Positions 35,471 through 44,738 of a DNA stretch of 64,000 bases are shown here, one piece after another. The notes under the pieces are model-generated. The model was not told the origin of the DNA. It saw nothing but the letters and a program-made list of their open reading frames with translations, and made no database searches. Numbering within the stretch: position 1 is the stretch's first letter; each line of letters opens with the position of its first letter. The DNA is from Chryseobacterium cucumeris (GTDB taxonomy: Bacteria > Bacteroidota > Bacteroidia > Flavobacteriales > Weeksellaceae): contig NZ_LUVZ01000047.1 in the NCBI RefSeq assembly GCF_001593385.1, positions 62,001-126,000 of the forward strand, read 5' to 3'. Both the position numbers and the translations under genes were made by a program.

Positions 35471-36603
35471 TATTTTTTTTCTATATATAATTGTTGATAT
35501 ACTTCAGCTATTCTCTTCCAGTCATGATTTTTTAACAATTGTTCCATATCAAAACTATAATGATCTCGTTTTTGGATTAACCGTTCAAGCCCTCGTTCGA
35601 TTGCAGAAACAGAAGTGTCCTCCACTTTTTCTCCAATAGAATCATCATAAAAACCGTCGATCCCTTCATTTTGCGTGTACATCACCGGTAAACCTTGCAA
35701 AAGTGCTTCTATATAGACCAAGCCAAAGGTTTCTGCTTTGGAAGGCATTGTAAAGAAATCGCTTCGTTCGTAATAGGATTTTAGAACAGGCAGACTGTCT
35801 ACTTTTCCTACAAACTCAAAGGAATGATCATTTTTAATGGAATCCAGGATTCTTTTCTCGTCATTTCCTCCCCCTCCAATCAGTGTTAATTTTATTTTAT
35901 TCTGAATTTTGTGATTATGATTCTTAACAGCATTAATAAGGTTAAAAACATTTTTGCCCTTATTGAATTTCCCTATATAAAGCAGCTTAATGTTTTTTTC
36001 ATTCTCAACAATTTTCCTGTTTATAACCTTTGATTCTATCCAGAAAGGGTCTACACCATTTGGGATCACCATTAGTTTTTGCTGTATATCGCTCATGATA
36101 TGAGACAAGCGGGGATCTTCAAGCATTCTTTTTTTATAGACTGCCGAAATGGTTATGATCTTATTTGCATTCTGAAGTATTTTTTGTCCGTAGCCTCTTT
36201 CGTGCAGAAAATACTTCAAAAACACGTTAAGATCTGTATTTCGTACTGCTAATATGTATGGAATATTATATTTTTTATGAAGCTCATAGGCCACCCCACC
36301 ATCGCTGTACCAGGTGTGAGCATGAATAAATCTGACGGTCTTGAGGTCTATTTTTGCTTCAATGTCCTGTACTATTTTTTTAATTTTTCTTTTATACAAA
36401 ATCCGATCTGCATATTTTGATAAAATATGGCTATAGATAATTTGAGAGCGGGTATTTTTAAAATCTATTTTATTTTTCCCTATTCTGGAAGATTCTCGAA
36501 ATGGATTATATACAATCTGCTCTAGCCCGTTATTATCCAGCTCCCTCACCAAATTTTTATAAACTGTAGATCCTGAGTAATCGTTTGTAATGTGAAGTAT
36601 CAT
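35470..36603 (-). CDS. GT4 family glycosyltransferase
   Basis: 377 aa, GT-B fold. The C-terminal donor-binding region contains KLLYIGKFNKGKNV, LTLIGGGGNDEKRI and the E-x7-E type motif in PSKAETFGLVYIEALLQGLPV. The N-terminal acceptor domain starts MILHITNDYSGSTVYKN. It transfers a sugar to the lipid-linked repeat unit. Translation is coupled to both neighbours by 1-nt TAATG overlaps. Confidence 0.9.
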   Translation of the reverse strand: MILHITNDYSGSTVYKNLVRELDNNGLEQIVYNPFRESSRIGKNKIDFKNTRSQIIYSHILSKYADRILYKRKIKKIVQDIEAKIDLKTVRFIHAHTWYSDGGVAYELHKKYNIPYILAVRNTDLNVFLKYFLHERGYGQKILQNANKIITISAVYKKRMLEDPRLSHIMSDIQQKLMVIPNGVDPFWIESKVINRKIVENEKNIKLLYIGKFNKGKNVFNLINAVKNHNHKIQNKIKLTLIGGGGNDEKRILDSIKNDHSFEFVGKVDSLPVLKSYYERSDFFTMPSKAETFGLVYIEALLQGLPVMYTQNEGIDGFYDDSIGEKVEDTSVSAIERGLERLIQKRDHYSFDMEQLLKNHDWKRIAEVYQQLYIEKK

Positions 36604-37703
36604 TATGGATAAATTGAATTAAACTGCAGCTCTAAAGAAGAGTTGCTAATTTTATTACTGTAATTCGAAAGGTTTTTTTCGACTAAAGGATATAAACTTG
36701 CATCAAAATAGATAAGTTTCATCCAGCCATCCGATATTTTCCATCCTGTATTCTGCACACTTGGATCTGTAGTACCATCTACATTATCGGCAATACTGTT
36801 CCCTTTAAGAATCTTAAGCTTTAAGGTATTGCATAAATAATTGAAATTAAAGTCAGCCCAATTGGCATTTCCCAATTCTTTTGCCTTTATTAAATATAAA
36901 ACAACATGATTTCCATGTGACACATCCTGTACAACCGGTTTATAATTCTTAATTTTCTGTAACGCCTTACAAAAAGTATCAGGATATGTACTGTTCCACG
37001 TATAATACAAAACGCTACCTGCGCTCTTATTTAAAACCAACGCTTTTTTTAGCTGCTGATCAAACTGATTTACAAATAAGGCATATGAATTTTTATCAGA
37101 TTCGTCATACTTCATCAGATAGAGTGCAACAACAGCCCAGTTTGCTCCTGTATGAAGCCTCTGATGAAACAATAATGAATAATCTCCATATTGGCTGAAG
37201 CTTCTGGCTTTCCATTTATCGAAGGAGTATTTTAAACCACTTTCTATCGCTGGTTGATAATTCGTATACAATTTATTCTTAGCTAGAATATCCAAAAACT
37301 CACCAATATATCTGAAAAAATATCCTTCCGAAATTAAATGCTCCTTTCCGTTCGCTACTGCATTCTGATTTCCTTTTGCGACATTCATCACCCAGCCATT
37401 CTTTTGGTACGAGGTATTTGAATTCGTATCAATCAGGATTGGTTTTATGACAGAAATATTAGTATCAATATATTTTTTATCTTTTGTTTTAAGATACATA
37501 TTGTTATTTGCATTGATAAAATATCCTAATGCCATGAAATCATAAGTATTTTTACTCTTCGATGACAGTTCCATTTTCTGCAAACCATAACTTTTGGATG
37601 CCTGCATATCTGCATTATACCTGCTTACTCTGTTTTGCTGAGCAAAAGAAAAGCTAAATAATAATAACGCACTAAGCTTTATAAAATCACTTAAATATTT
37701 CAT
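36603..37703 (-). CDS. Secreted protein of the polysaccharide locus, possible alpha/alpha-barrel enzyme
   Basis: 366 aa with a Sec signal (about 1-21, ending FSFAQ). I do not recognise the family. The mature part is mostly helical with recurring aromatic/His motifs (HQRLHTGANWAVVALYLMKYD, SHGNHVVLYLIKAKELG), a layout that recalls alpha/alpha-toroid polysaccharide lyases and hydrolases. No catalytic residues can be assigned. Being exported from within the glycosyltransferase operon, it may trim, modify or bind the polymer. The 3' end overlaps the next gene by 1 nt and the 5' end overlaps the previous one by 17 nt. Confidence 0.75.
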   Translation of the reverse strand: MKYLSDFIKLSALLLFSFSFAQQNRVSRYNADMQASKSYGLQKMELSSKSKNTYDFMALGYFINANNNMYLKTKDKKYIDTNISVIKPILIDTNSNTSYQKNGWVMNVAKGNQNAVANGKEHLISEGYFFRYIGEFLDILAKNKLYTNYQPAIESGLKYSFDKWKARSFSQYGDYSLLFHQRLHTGANWAVVALYLMKYDESDKNSYALFVNQFDQQLKKALVLNKSAGSVLYYTWNSTYPDTFCKALQKIKNYKPVVQDVSHGNHVVLYLIKAKELGNANWADFNFNYLCNTLKLKILKGNSIADNVDGTTDPSVQNTGWKISDGWMKLIYFDASLYPLVEKNLSNYSNKISNSSLELQFNSIYP

Positions 37704-38607
37704 AATTATTAATATTATAATTTTGAATCAGATTCTGTAACTGCTTATCGTTACCTCCATCTGCAACGTTTTCCTGACTTAACTTAAAGAGTGAATTTTT
37801 ATTTTCAATGGGAATTAGGTTTGAAAAATAATCGGATTTCACTGTCTTTGTCTTATTCAACTGAGCCATAATATTCAGCCAGACATCATCTGCCATAAAA
37901 CATAAGCTGACAAATGCATCTTTATTTACAACTTCTTCACTAAAAAAATTACTTTTATATAAAGTTCCTCCCCCACTTGTGTGAAATAGATCAAATGTCG
38001 GTCCACAATTTCCGAAGACTTTTTTCCATTTTGAATATTTGCTTATGGTATTATCATCATTTCTAATAACCTTATGTGCTCTGTGGCAACAAATTGTATC
38101 GGGAAATTTCTTATGTAAATCCATTAAGTCTTTGATGATATTCGACGGATAAAAAATATCATCATCTATGGTTATAATAATGTCGTTTTGATATTCCTTA
38201 AAGGCATAGTAATACTTTTTATGAGACCTTAAATCTTCCTCTACAAATATTATTTCTAATTGCTTCTTATTATAGTAATCCAGAAGATTATCCGGTATAT
38301 CTTTCAACTCATTCGGAAATTGATCTTTTGCCAGATACAATACAATTTTGTTTGGCAGCAGACTTTGTCGTAACATACATTCTACAACCATCCATAATTT
38401 GGATATTCTTCCCGGAAATGTTGTGAGTGATACGATAATATTTTCCTTATTAACTAATTGCAACCTTGAATCTTTTTTTGTAAGATTAAGATACAATGGT
38501 AATATCAGATTGCTTAGTTTTCTAATAATAAACCGAAATAATGATTCGATCTTATTTTCTTTAGATCTTAATGAAGAATAAACCCTATCTAAAAAATCAA
38601 TTATCAT
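37687..38607 (-). CDS. Putative GT-A glycosyltransferase
   Basis: 306 aa. A GT-A-like core begins at about residue 58 with IIVSLTTFPGRISKLWMVVECML, and a DDD metal-binding triplet follows in DIIITIDDDIFYP near 150. A later SGGGTLYKSNFF and ADDVWLNIMA supply acceptor-side and catalytic acidic residues. This pattern is common in capsule and O-antigen clusters. The N-terminal 55 residues are basic and may attach to the membrane. The start overlaps the polymerase stop by 4 nt. Confidence 0.8.
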   Translation of the reverse strand: MIIDFLDRVYSSLRSKENKIESLFRFIIRKLSNLILPLYLNLTKKDSRLQLVNKENIIVSLTTFPGRISKLWMVVECMLRQSLLPNKIVLYLAKDQFPNELKDIPDNLLDYYNKKQLEIIFVEEDLRSHKKYYYAFKEYQNDIIITIDDDIFYPSNIIKDLMDLHKKFPDTICCHRAHKVIRNDDNTISKYSKWKKVFGNCGPTFDLFHTSGGGTLYKSNFFSEEVVNKDAFVSLCFMADDVWLNIMAQLNKTKTVKSDYFSNLIPIENKNSLFKLSQENVADGGNDKQLQNLIQNYNINNYEIFK

Positions 38608-39878
38608 TTTATATTTTTATTTTTGATCATGCTACTTTGCTTAGCAACAACATTATTAACACCTAATCCAATAAAAAACAACAACAAATACATGTTCAAA
38701 TTCGCTAACCCTTTAAAATTTAAAACAATAATCCAAGATAATACGATTAAACAAAATGCTTTGAAGATCCACGAAGGGCTTTTTTTTGACAGTAAATAAC
38801 ATAAGTATGCCTGATACATCATATAAAGTACAGTGAATATTATCCCAAAATAGAAAATCATTCGAACATACCCTATATCTGATCCCATATAATATGAACC
38901 ATTTGGGTTTTGCATCCTTCCATCTCCAATGATCCATGTTTTTAATGTCTTTGGAAATTTATACATACTTATAGACCCTTCAGTTGAAGAACTTGTAAGC
39001 TCTCCACTTTTTTGATAATTAATAAATAATTCAAAAACAAAATTAAAAACTCTGTCAATACGCTCTTGATTTCCTATTGAAATCATTATTGAATATAGTA
39101 ACATTGTTAATACCAAAACTGATGGGATAACCTTATATATAAGTCTAAGGGTATTTCGGGGATCAATCAAAAGGTATAAAACTAATCCCAAGCAAATAGC
39201 AACGAAAAATGTTCTTCCTGTCATCAATCCAGCAATTATGATTAACACAAAGGATATTATATAAATTGTTTTCCTTTTGTATAAATCGGTTTTTAAATAG
39301 GGAAGAATAATAGCTATGAAAAAAGCAACAGCATATTTTATTACACCAGTAAAAAAAGCGCTTCCAACACCTATTAATCTTTTTTCAACCTGTCCTAATC
39401 TACTTGTTAAACCCTGACTTGCATTTTGAGATAATAAAGAAGTATAGGCGTCAAATATAGGTGGAACAAAAAAGAAAACCAACGAAATAATAGCCTGTAA
39501 CGCTGCAATGATAACAATTGAATCTAATAAATTATTAACAATTTTATTCTTATTAATTTTATATAAAATATAAATGATAAGATAAGCTGGAAAAAAATAC
39601 AAAAAGATATCAAAATGATCTTTAAAATAGTAAAGATCAAGTGAACTATAGTTCCAGTTCTGAACAATTAGTATTACAATTAAAATTAATAATGAAGCAA
39701 AATAAAATAAGCTGAGATTTTTAATCCTAAAAACTAATTTTCTGTATGGAATATCCATGAAAATAAATCCTAACCCCAATATTTGAATAATTCTATCTGT
39801 TGGGATAGGGAAAAATTTCATATATATAGGATATATATAGCAAAATAATAATACATATAAGAATATTTTATATTTCAT
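38604..39878 (-). CDS. wzy: O-antigen/EPS polymerase (Wzy-like)
   Basis: 424 aa, about 11-12 hydrophobic helices. A larger periplasmic-type loop (about 285-330) holds GSISMYKFPKTLKTWIIGDGRMQNPNGSYYMGSDIGYVRMIFYFG; the GDG and GSDIGYVR motifs are characteristic of the O-antigen ligase/polymerase family. It joins repeat units in the periplasm after Wzx flipping. Sequence identity within Wzy is low, so the call rests on topology and context. This stretch is clearly more AT-rich than the flanking sugar-nucleotide genes. Confidence 0.8.
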   Translation of the reverse strand: MKYKIFLYVLLFCYIYPIYMKFFPIPTDRIIQILGLGFIFMDIPYRKLVFRIKNLSLFYFASLLILIVILIVQNWNYSSLDLYYFKDHFDIFLYFFPAYLIIYILYKINKNKIVNNLLDSIVIIAALQAIISLVFFFVPPIFDAYTSLLSQNASQGLTSRLGQVEKRLIGVGSAFFTGVIKYAVAFFIAIILPYLKTDLYKRKTIYIISFVLIIIAGLMTGRTFFVAICLGLVLYLLIDPRNTLRLIYKVIPSVLVLTMLLYSIMISIGNQERIDRVFNFVFELFINYQKSGELTSSSTEGSISMYKFPKTLKTWIIGDGRMQNPNGSYYMGSDIGYVRMIFYFGIIFTVLYMMYQAYLCYLLSKKSPSWIFKAFCLIVLSWIIVLNFKGLANLNMYLLLFFIGLGVNNVVAKQSSMIKNKNIK

Positions 39879-39883
39879 TTATT

Positions 39884-40867
39884 TTACTGAATAATTTTTG
39901 AATTTTTTCTAATATGATTTAAGATTATAGTTTTCTTAAGAGAATTAGGTATTCTATTATTAAAAAAATCCTGTGTTATAAAATAAAACAGACTAGAAAA
40001 ACTATATTTATCTAATGATAGATAATAACAAATTATAAAATTTGTAAGCTGATTTCTAAATAATAATTCACTTCTATCTTGAAAAACTTTTAATTGTTTG
40101 ATTTCGTTAATTGTTATTTTAGAAGGAATTTTATAATTTCCTTTAGTATTTTTACTAATAAAAAACTCTATATGATCTTTTATTATTCTACTTTTATTTG
40201 TTCTCTGTAATTGCTTTTTATTACTAGTAATTTGATTATCTGTTATTCTATATTTTAATAATATATCTTCAAGATTACCAATCTTTCCTATCTTAATAAT
40301 AGTATTCCACAACTCATAATCTTGAGTCACTAAAAAGTCCTCATTATAGCGTACTCCCATTTCAAAAAAGACCTCTCTCCGAATGATAGCAGTAGGATGT
40401 GGTAATGGAGGATAGAGTGGACTGGGAATAACAAATTTTTCCAAAATTTTTATCGAATCCGTCTCAATTTCTAAGAGCTCACTTGTATTACCAAATTTTT
40501 CAATACTACCGCCTGAAGCTAAAATGTCTTCATTTGAGTTCATAAAGGCTATTTGCTTTTCAAACCTATCTTTTAAAGAAATATCATCAGCATCCATTCT
40601 GATAATATATTGCCCCTTAGACATGCTGATCGCTTTATTTAGTGACTTTGTTAAACCTATATTGGATTCATTAATAATGAAAATAACTCTGTTATCACTT
40701 TCACAAACTGAATGTATATATTCTTTTAATTCAATATTATCAGGTTTATCTAATACTATTAAAAACTCAAAGTCTTTAAAAGTCTGATGAATAATGGATT
40801 CGATTGATTCCTTAACCCAATCAATCTTTTCATTATAAACAGACATTATTACACTTGCACTAACCAT
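39884..40867 (-). CDS. GT2 family glycosyltransferase
   Basis: 327 aa from the ATG at 40867 (MVSASVIMSVYNEKIDW); a TTG at 40882 was rejected. GT-A fold with NIGLTKSLNKAISMSKGQYIIRMDADDIS (DxD) and TAIIRREVF, then DYELWNTII for the catalytic base region. It adds a sugar to the lipid-linked repeat unit on the cytosolic face. One nt separates it from the acetyltransferase gene. Strongly AT-rich, with Asn/Ile/Lys-rich codon use. Confidence 0.92.
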   Translation of the reverse strand: MVSASVIMSVYNEKIDWVKESIESIIHQTFKDFEFLIVLDKPDNIELKEYIHSVCESDNRVIFIINESNIGLTKSLNKAISMSKGQYIIRMDADDISLKDRFEKQIAFMNSNEDILASGGSIEKFGNTSELLEIETDSIKILEKFVIPSPLYPPLPHPTAIIRREVFFEMGVRYNEDFLVTQDYELWNTIIKIGKIGNLEDILLKYRITDNQITSNKKQLQRTNKSRIIKDHIEFFISKNTKGNYKIPSKITINEIKQLKVFQDRSELLFRNQLTNFIICYYLSLDKYSFSSLFYFITQDFFNNRIPNSLKKTIILNHIRKNSKIIQ

Positions 40868-40868
40868 A

Positions 40869-41300
40869 CTATTTTTTTTCAATCTTTTTTGCAGGTACTC
40901 CTGCTACTATAGAGTTCTCTTCTACATCAGTAAGAACTAGCGAACCGGCACCGATGATGGCATTATTTCCAATTGTCACATTACCTATTATTATACTATT
41001 AGGATATATCGTTACATTATCACCTAAGGTTGGATATTTACTGGTCTTATAGTTTGCCGTATCTTTAGATCCAATAGTAACATTTTGATATATAGTACAA
41101 TTATTTCCTAAAACAACTTTCTGACCTATCACAATTCCTATTGGGTGAGGAAAGTTTGTTTTTTGTTTTTTTATATACTTAAGACCTACTGTAATGTGAT
41201 TATTAACAAAAATTCTTACATTATTAAGGCAAAATATACTATAAAATAAGTTGTACACATATTGGTACAGTTTTATTAAATTTCTATATAACTTCTTCAT
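40869..41300 (-). CDS. Hexapeptide-repeat acetyltransferase (CysE-like)
   Basis: 143 aa. A left-handed beta-helix is built from repeats such as IGQKVVLGNNCTIYQNVTIG, LGDNVTIYPNSIIIGNVTIG and NNAIIGAGSLVLTDVEENSI. The C-terminus VAGVPAKKIEKK is typical of serine acetyltransferase-type enzymes in polysaccharide clusters. Likely O-acetylates a sugar of the repeat unit using acetyl-CoA. Short for CysE: it lacks most of the N-terminal helical domain. Confidence 0.88.
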   Translation of the reverse strand: MKKLYRNLIKLYQYVYNLFYSIFCLNNVRIFVNNHITVGLKYIKKQKTNFPHPIGIVIGQKVVLGNNCTIYQNVTIGSKDTANYKTSKYPTLGDNVTIYPNSIIIGNVTIGNNAIIGAGSLVLTDVEENSIVAGVPAKKIEKK

Positions 41301-41301
41301 A

Positions 41302-42555
41302 TTAAATTAGTTTTTCTTTTTTACAGATAATATATCTATAGAAAGTATCAACAAAAAACGATAATAAATAAACACCAACAAACACATATATGTTGAAGTC
41401 TACTTTTAGAATAGTTTTAAGTAATAAGTAAACTAGAATATATATGAAACTTGATATAATCATACTATAAAGTACATGTCTGTCATATCCATAGACATTT
41501 AAACAATTTCTTCCTAACATTGTTCCGATGGAATATATAGGAACCATCACACTCATTAAAATCAAAACAGGATATGCATTTTTTATTTGATTATTTGAAA
41601 GAATATCAATAGCCATATTTCCAAAAGCTATATATAAAAGAGTCATAGCTATAGATATTACTGTAACGAATTTTAAAAGCTTTAAAAAGAATTTTTTATT
41701 TTTTTCCTTCGCTAGCTTTGGAAAAACCGTCTGACTAATTAAATCTATTACAGTATTTGCTATATTTAACAACTTTGAAATTAGATCAAATACGGCAACC
41801 TCATTAAAGCTAAGAACGTTTTTAATTAAAATAAGATTTAAATTTGATTTCAAAGAATTAGAGCCAAGTGCCAATCCCATTATATAGGAACTTTTTATAT
41901 GATAAATAGTCTCTTTAAATGAGGGCTTTATTAGTCTTATTCCGTCTTTATAAAGAATATAAAGGGAACAAATAATTCCAACGAGTGAACCTGCCAAATT
42001 TATTATAGGAAAAAGTACATAGTCACTTTTTGATTTGATAAAAATAAAAATACAAATAAAGAAAATCACCCTGCTGACAAGAGTAATCATCGTTATATAT
42101 TTCATTTTTTCAACTCCCTGAAAATAATATATTGGAAAAAAAACTTCAAATAATCCTAGCCATAATAAAGTATATAAAAATAAAGAAAAGTGCTGATGAA
42201 TATCATTTATATATATGCTCAACAAATACAAAATTAAAAGCGAAATAACAAAAAATAAAACTTTAGCAAAGTAAGTAGCTGATATTATCTCAGATATTCT
42301 TAATAAATTATCTCTATTTTGGGAAATTTCTCTGGTTGTCGTAATACTGAATCCAAAATTTACGAAAATAACAAAATATCCAACAACCGCCTGAGAATAT
42401 ATCAATAATCCATAGTTACTTTGACCTAAGGTTTTCAATAAATAAGGGTAAGTAAAAAGCGGTAAAAACAATGTTACAATTTTGATAATTGATAAATAAG
42501 AAAAATTCTTTACCAATCTTTCGTTGTTTTTAATTATGCTGATTAGCTTATTCAT
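41302..42555 (-). CDS. wzx: Repeat-unit flippase (Wzx-like)
   Basis: 417 aa from the ATG at 42555 (MNKLISIIKNNERLVKNFSYLS); a TTG at 42582 was rejected. About 12 helices and the N-terminal motif LSIIKIVTLFLPLFTYPYLLKTLGQSNYGLLIYSQAVVGYF, typical of the polysaccharide transporter (MOP) family. It moves undecaprenyl-linked repeat units across the inner membrane. It overlaps the epimerase gene by 8 nt. Very AT-rich. Confidence 0.92.
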   Translation of the reverse strand: MNKLISIIKNNERLVKNFSYLSIIKIVTLFLPLFTYPYLLKTLGQSNYGLLIYSQAVVGYFVIFVNFGFSITTTREISQNRDNLLRISEIISATYFAKVLFFVISLLILYLLSIYINDIHQHFSLFLYTLLWLGLFEVFFPIYYFQGVEKMKYITMITLVSRVIFFICIFIFIKSKSDYVLFPIINLAGSLVGIICSLYILYKDGIRLIKPSFKETIYHIKSSYIMGLALGSNSLKSNLNLILIKNVLSFNEVAVFDLISKLLNIANTVIDLISQTVFPKLAKEKNKKFFLKLLKFVTVISIAMTLLYIAFGNMAIDILSNNQIKNAYPVLILMSVMVPIYSIGTMLGRNCLNVYGYDRHVLYSMIISSFIYILVYLLLKTILKVDFNIYVFVGVYLLSFFVDTFYRYIICKKEKLI

Positions 42556-43558
42556 TTGTATAATCACTAAACCATTCAACAAATTTTGAAACGCCCGTTT
42601 CTATAGGTACAATACACTTATATCCTAATTCATTCAACAGAGTAGTGTCTGCCCAGGTTCTTACAACGTCTCCCGCCTGCATTGGCAGCATTTTTTTATT
42701 TGCTTTTAATCCTAAAGAATTTTCCATGCACTCAATAAAATATAATAATGATACAGGAGATCCATTTCCAATATTGAATAATTGATAAAAATCATCTTTA
42801 TTAGGATGGTTAAGAGTTACGATAATTCCCTCTACAATATCATCGATATAGGTAAAATCTCTACTCATTTCTCCATTATTGAAAACCTTTATTTCTCTAT
42901 TATTGGTCATAGCATCAGCAAATAGCATAGGTGCCATATCTGGTCTTCCCCAAGGTCCATATACTGTAAAAAATCGCAAACCAGAGGTTGGAAGTTTATA
43001 TAAGTGACTATAAGTATGTGCCATTAATTCATTTGCTTTTTTAGTTGCAGCATACAAACTTACTGGCTGATCCACTTGATCGTTTTCACAAAACGGAATT
43101 TTATCGTTTTCACCATATACAGATGAACTTGAGGCATATACCAAATGTTTAATTTTATTGTGTCGGCAGCATTCTAATACATTTACAAAACCTACCAAAT
43201 TACTGTCAACATAAGCCATTGGGTTTTCTAAGCTGTATCTAACGCCTGCCTGAGCTGCCAAATTAATTACATAGTCAAAATTTTGTACTTTAAAAAGATT
43301 TGGCAAATTTTCTCTATCCTCTAAATTCAAACGGATAAAACTAAATTTTGAAAATGTAGAGGATTCAACTAAATTATTTTCCTTTTCGGCTTCTGATCTA
43401 TGAATACCTAATTCTTTTAAACGATCATATTTCAGGTTTATATCATAATAATCATTGATATTATCCAGACCTACAATGACATATCCAAGATTCAAAAGTT
43501 TTTTACATAAATGAAAACCAATAAATCCAGCGCAACCTGTTATTAATATTTTTTCCAT
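42548..43558 (-). CDS. UDP-glucuronate 4-epimerase-like NAD-dependent epimerase
   Basis: 336 aa, extended SDR. NAD motif ITGCAGFIGFHL (GxxGxxG), catalytic YAATKK, preceded by ASSSSVYGENDKIPF and followed by LRFFTVYGPWGRPDMAP. The Pro-Trp-Gly-Arg-Pro-Asp-Met string is characteristic of glucuronate epimerases (CapI type). With the Ugd-like neighbour it would make UDP-galacturonate. Its ATG overlaps the upstream stop by 1 nt. Confidence 0.92.
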   Translation of the reverse strand: MEKILITGCAGFIGFHLCKKLLNLGYVIVGLDNINDYYDINLKYDRLKELGIHRSEAEKENNLVESSTFSKFSFIRLNLEDRENLPNLFKVQNFDYVINLAAQAGVRYSLENPMAYVDSNLVGFVNVLECCRHNKIKHLVYASSSSVYGENDKIPFCENDQVDQPVSLYAATKKANELMAHTYSHLYKLPTSGLRFFTVYGPWGRPDMAPMLFADAMTNNREIKVFNNGEMSRDFTYIDDIVEGIIVTLNHPNKDDFYQLFNIGNGSPVSLLYFIECMENSLGLKANKKMLPMQAGDVVRTWADTTLLNELGYKCIVPIETGVSKFVEWFSDYTNE

Positions 43559-44724
43559 TAGTTATTTCCAAATAAATCTCTAGTATACACCTTACTTTGA
43601 ACATCTGATAGTTCAGTAGTATTACGGTTAGATATAATTACGTCACATTCTTCCTTAAACTTCACTAAATCTTTTACCACTTTGGAACCGAAAAAATATT
43701 CTTCCTTAAGAGCCGGTTCAAACACTTCAACTTCCACGCCTTTAGCTTTAATCCTTTTCATGACACCCTGTATGGCAGACGCTCTGAAATTGTCTGAGCC
43801 TGCTTTCATAATCAGACGGTAAACGCCTACTTTTTTTGGTTTTTTAGCAAGTACAGAATCTGCTATAAAGTCTTTACGGGTTCTGTTTGCATCTACAATT
43901 GCCTGAATAATATTATTAGGAACAGCATTATAATTTGCCAAAAGCTGTTTGGTATCTTTAGGCAGACAATATCCTCCGTAGCCAAAAGAAGGGTTATTAT
44001 AATGTGAGCCAATTCTTGGATCCAGACCAACACCTTCTACAATCTGGCGGGTATCCAGTTCATGGATCTGTGCATAGCTGTCTAATTCGTTGAAATAAGC
44101 CACACGCAATGCTAAGTAGGTATTTGAAAACAATTTAATTGCCTCTGCTTCTGTAGGATTTGTAAATAAAACCGGAATATCTTTTTTTATGGCACCTTCT
44201 TTCAATAATTCTGCAAAAATTTTTGCGCGCTCACTCTGTTCCCCGACAATAATTCTGGAGGGATATAAATTATCATACAGGGCTTTGCCTTCTCTTAAAA
44301 ATTCAGGAGAAAACACCACATTATTTATATTTAGTCTGCTTTTTAAATCTACAGTATAACCCACCGGAACCGTAGATTTAATAATAATTACAGCTTCAGA
44401 ATTATATTCTGCAATTTCATTTATTACATTTTCAACACTGCTTGTATCGAAATAATTTGTTGTAGGATCATAATCTGTTGGTGTGGCAACAATAATATAT
44501 TCAGCTTTATCATAAGCTTCCTTTCTATCTAAAGTAGCTTTAAAATTAAGATGTTTCGTACTTAAAAATGTACTGATCTCTTCATCCTCTATAGGGGATT
44601 TTTTAGAATTAAGCAATTCTACTCTTTCCTGAACAATATCTAAAGCTACAACTTCATTATGTTGCGCCAATAAGATGGCATTAGACAAACCTACATATCC
44701 TGTTCCTACTACTGCTATTTTCAT
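43558..44724 (-). CDS. ugd: UDP-glucose 6-dehydrogenase
   Basis: 388 aa, the short Ugd form. NAD motif VGTGYVGLSNAILLAQ, catalytic Cys in NPSFGYGGYCLPKDTKQL, and FSPEFLREGKALYDN. It oxidises UDP-glucose to UDP-glucuronate, the substrate of the next gene's epimerase. Fourteen bp separate it from the second dehydrogenase gene upstream. Confidence 0.94.
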   Translation of the reverse strand: MKIAVVGTGYVGLSNAILLAQHNEVVALDIVQERVELLNSKKSPIEDEEISTFLSTKHLNFKATLDRKEAYDKAEYIIVATPTDYDPTTNYFDTSSVENVINEIAEYNSEAVIIIKSTVPVGYTVDLKSRLNINNVVFSPEFLREGKALYDNLYPSRIIVGEQSERAKIFAELLKEGAIKKDIPVLFTNPTEAEAIKLFSNTYLALRVAYFNELDSYAQIHELDTRQIVEGVGLDPRIGSHYNNPSFGYGGYCLPKDTKQLLANYNAVPNNIIQAIVDANRTRKDFIADSVLAKKPKKVGVYRLIMKAGSDNFRASAIQGVMKRIKAKGVEVEVFEPALKEEYFFGSKVVKDLVKFKEECDVIISNRNTTELSDVQSKVYTRDLFGNN

Positions 44725-44738
44725 TTTCTAATTTCTTT

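Noticed and set aside
40867..40882. TTG start for the GT2 gene
   Set aside because: The GT2 fold begins right after the ATG at 40867, which lies 1 nt after the previous stop, the spacing usual in this operon.
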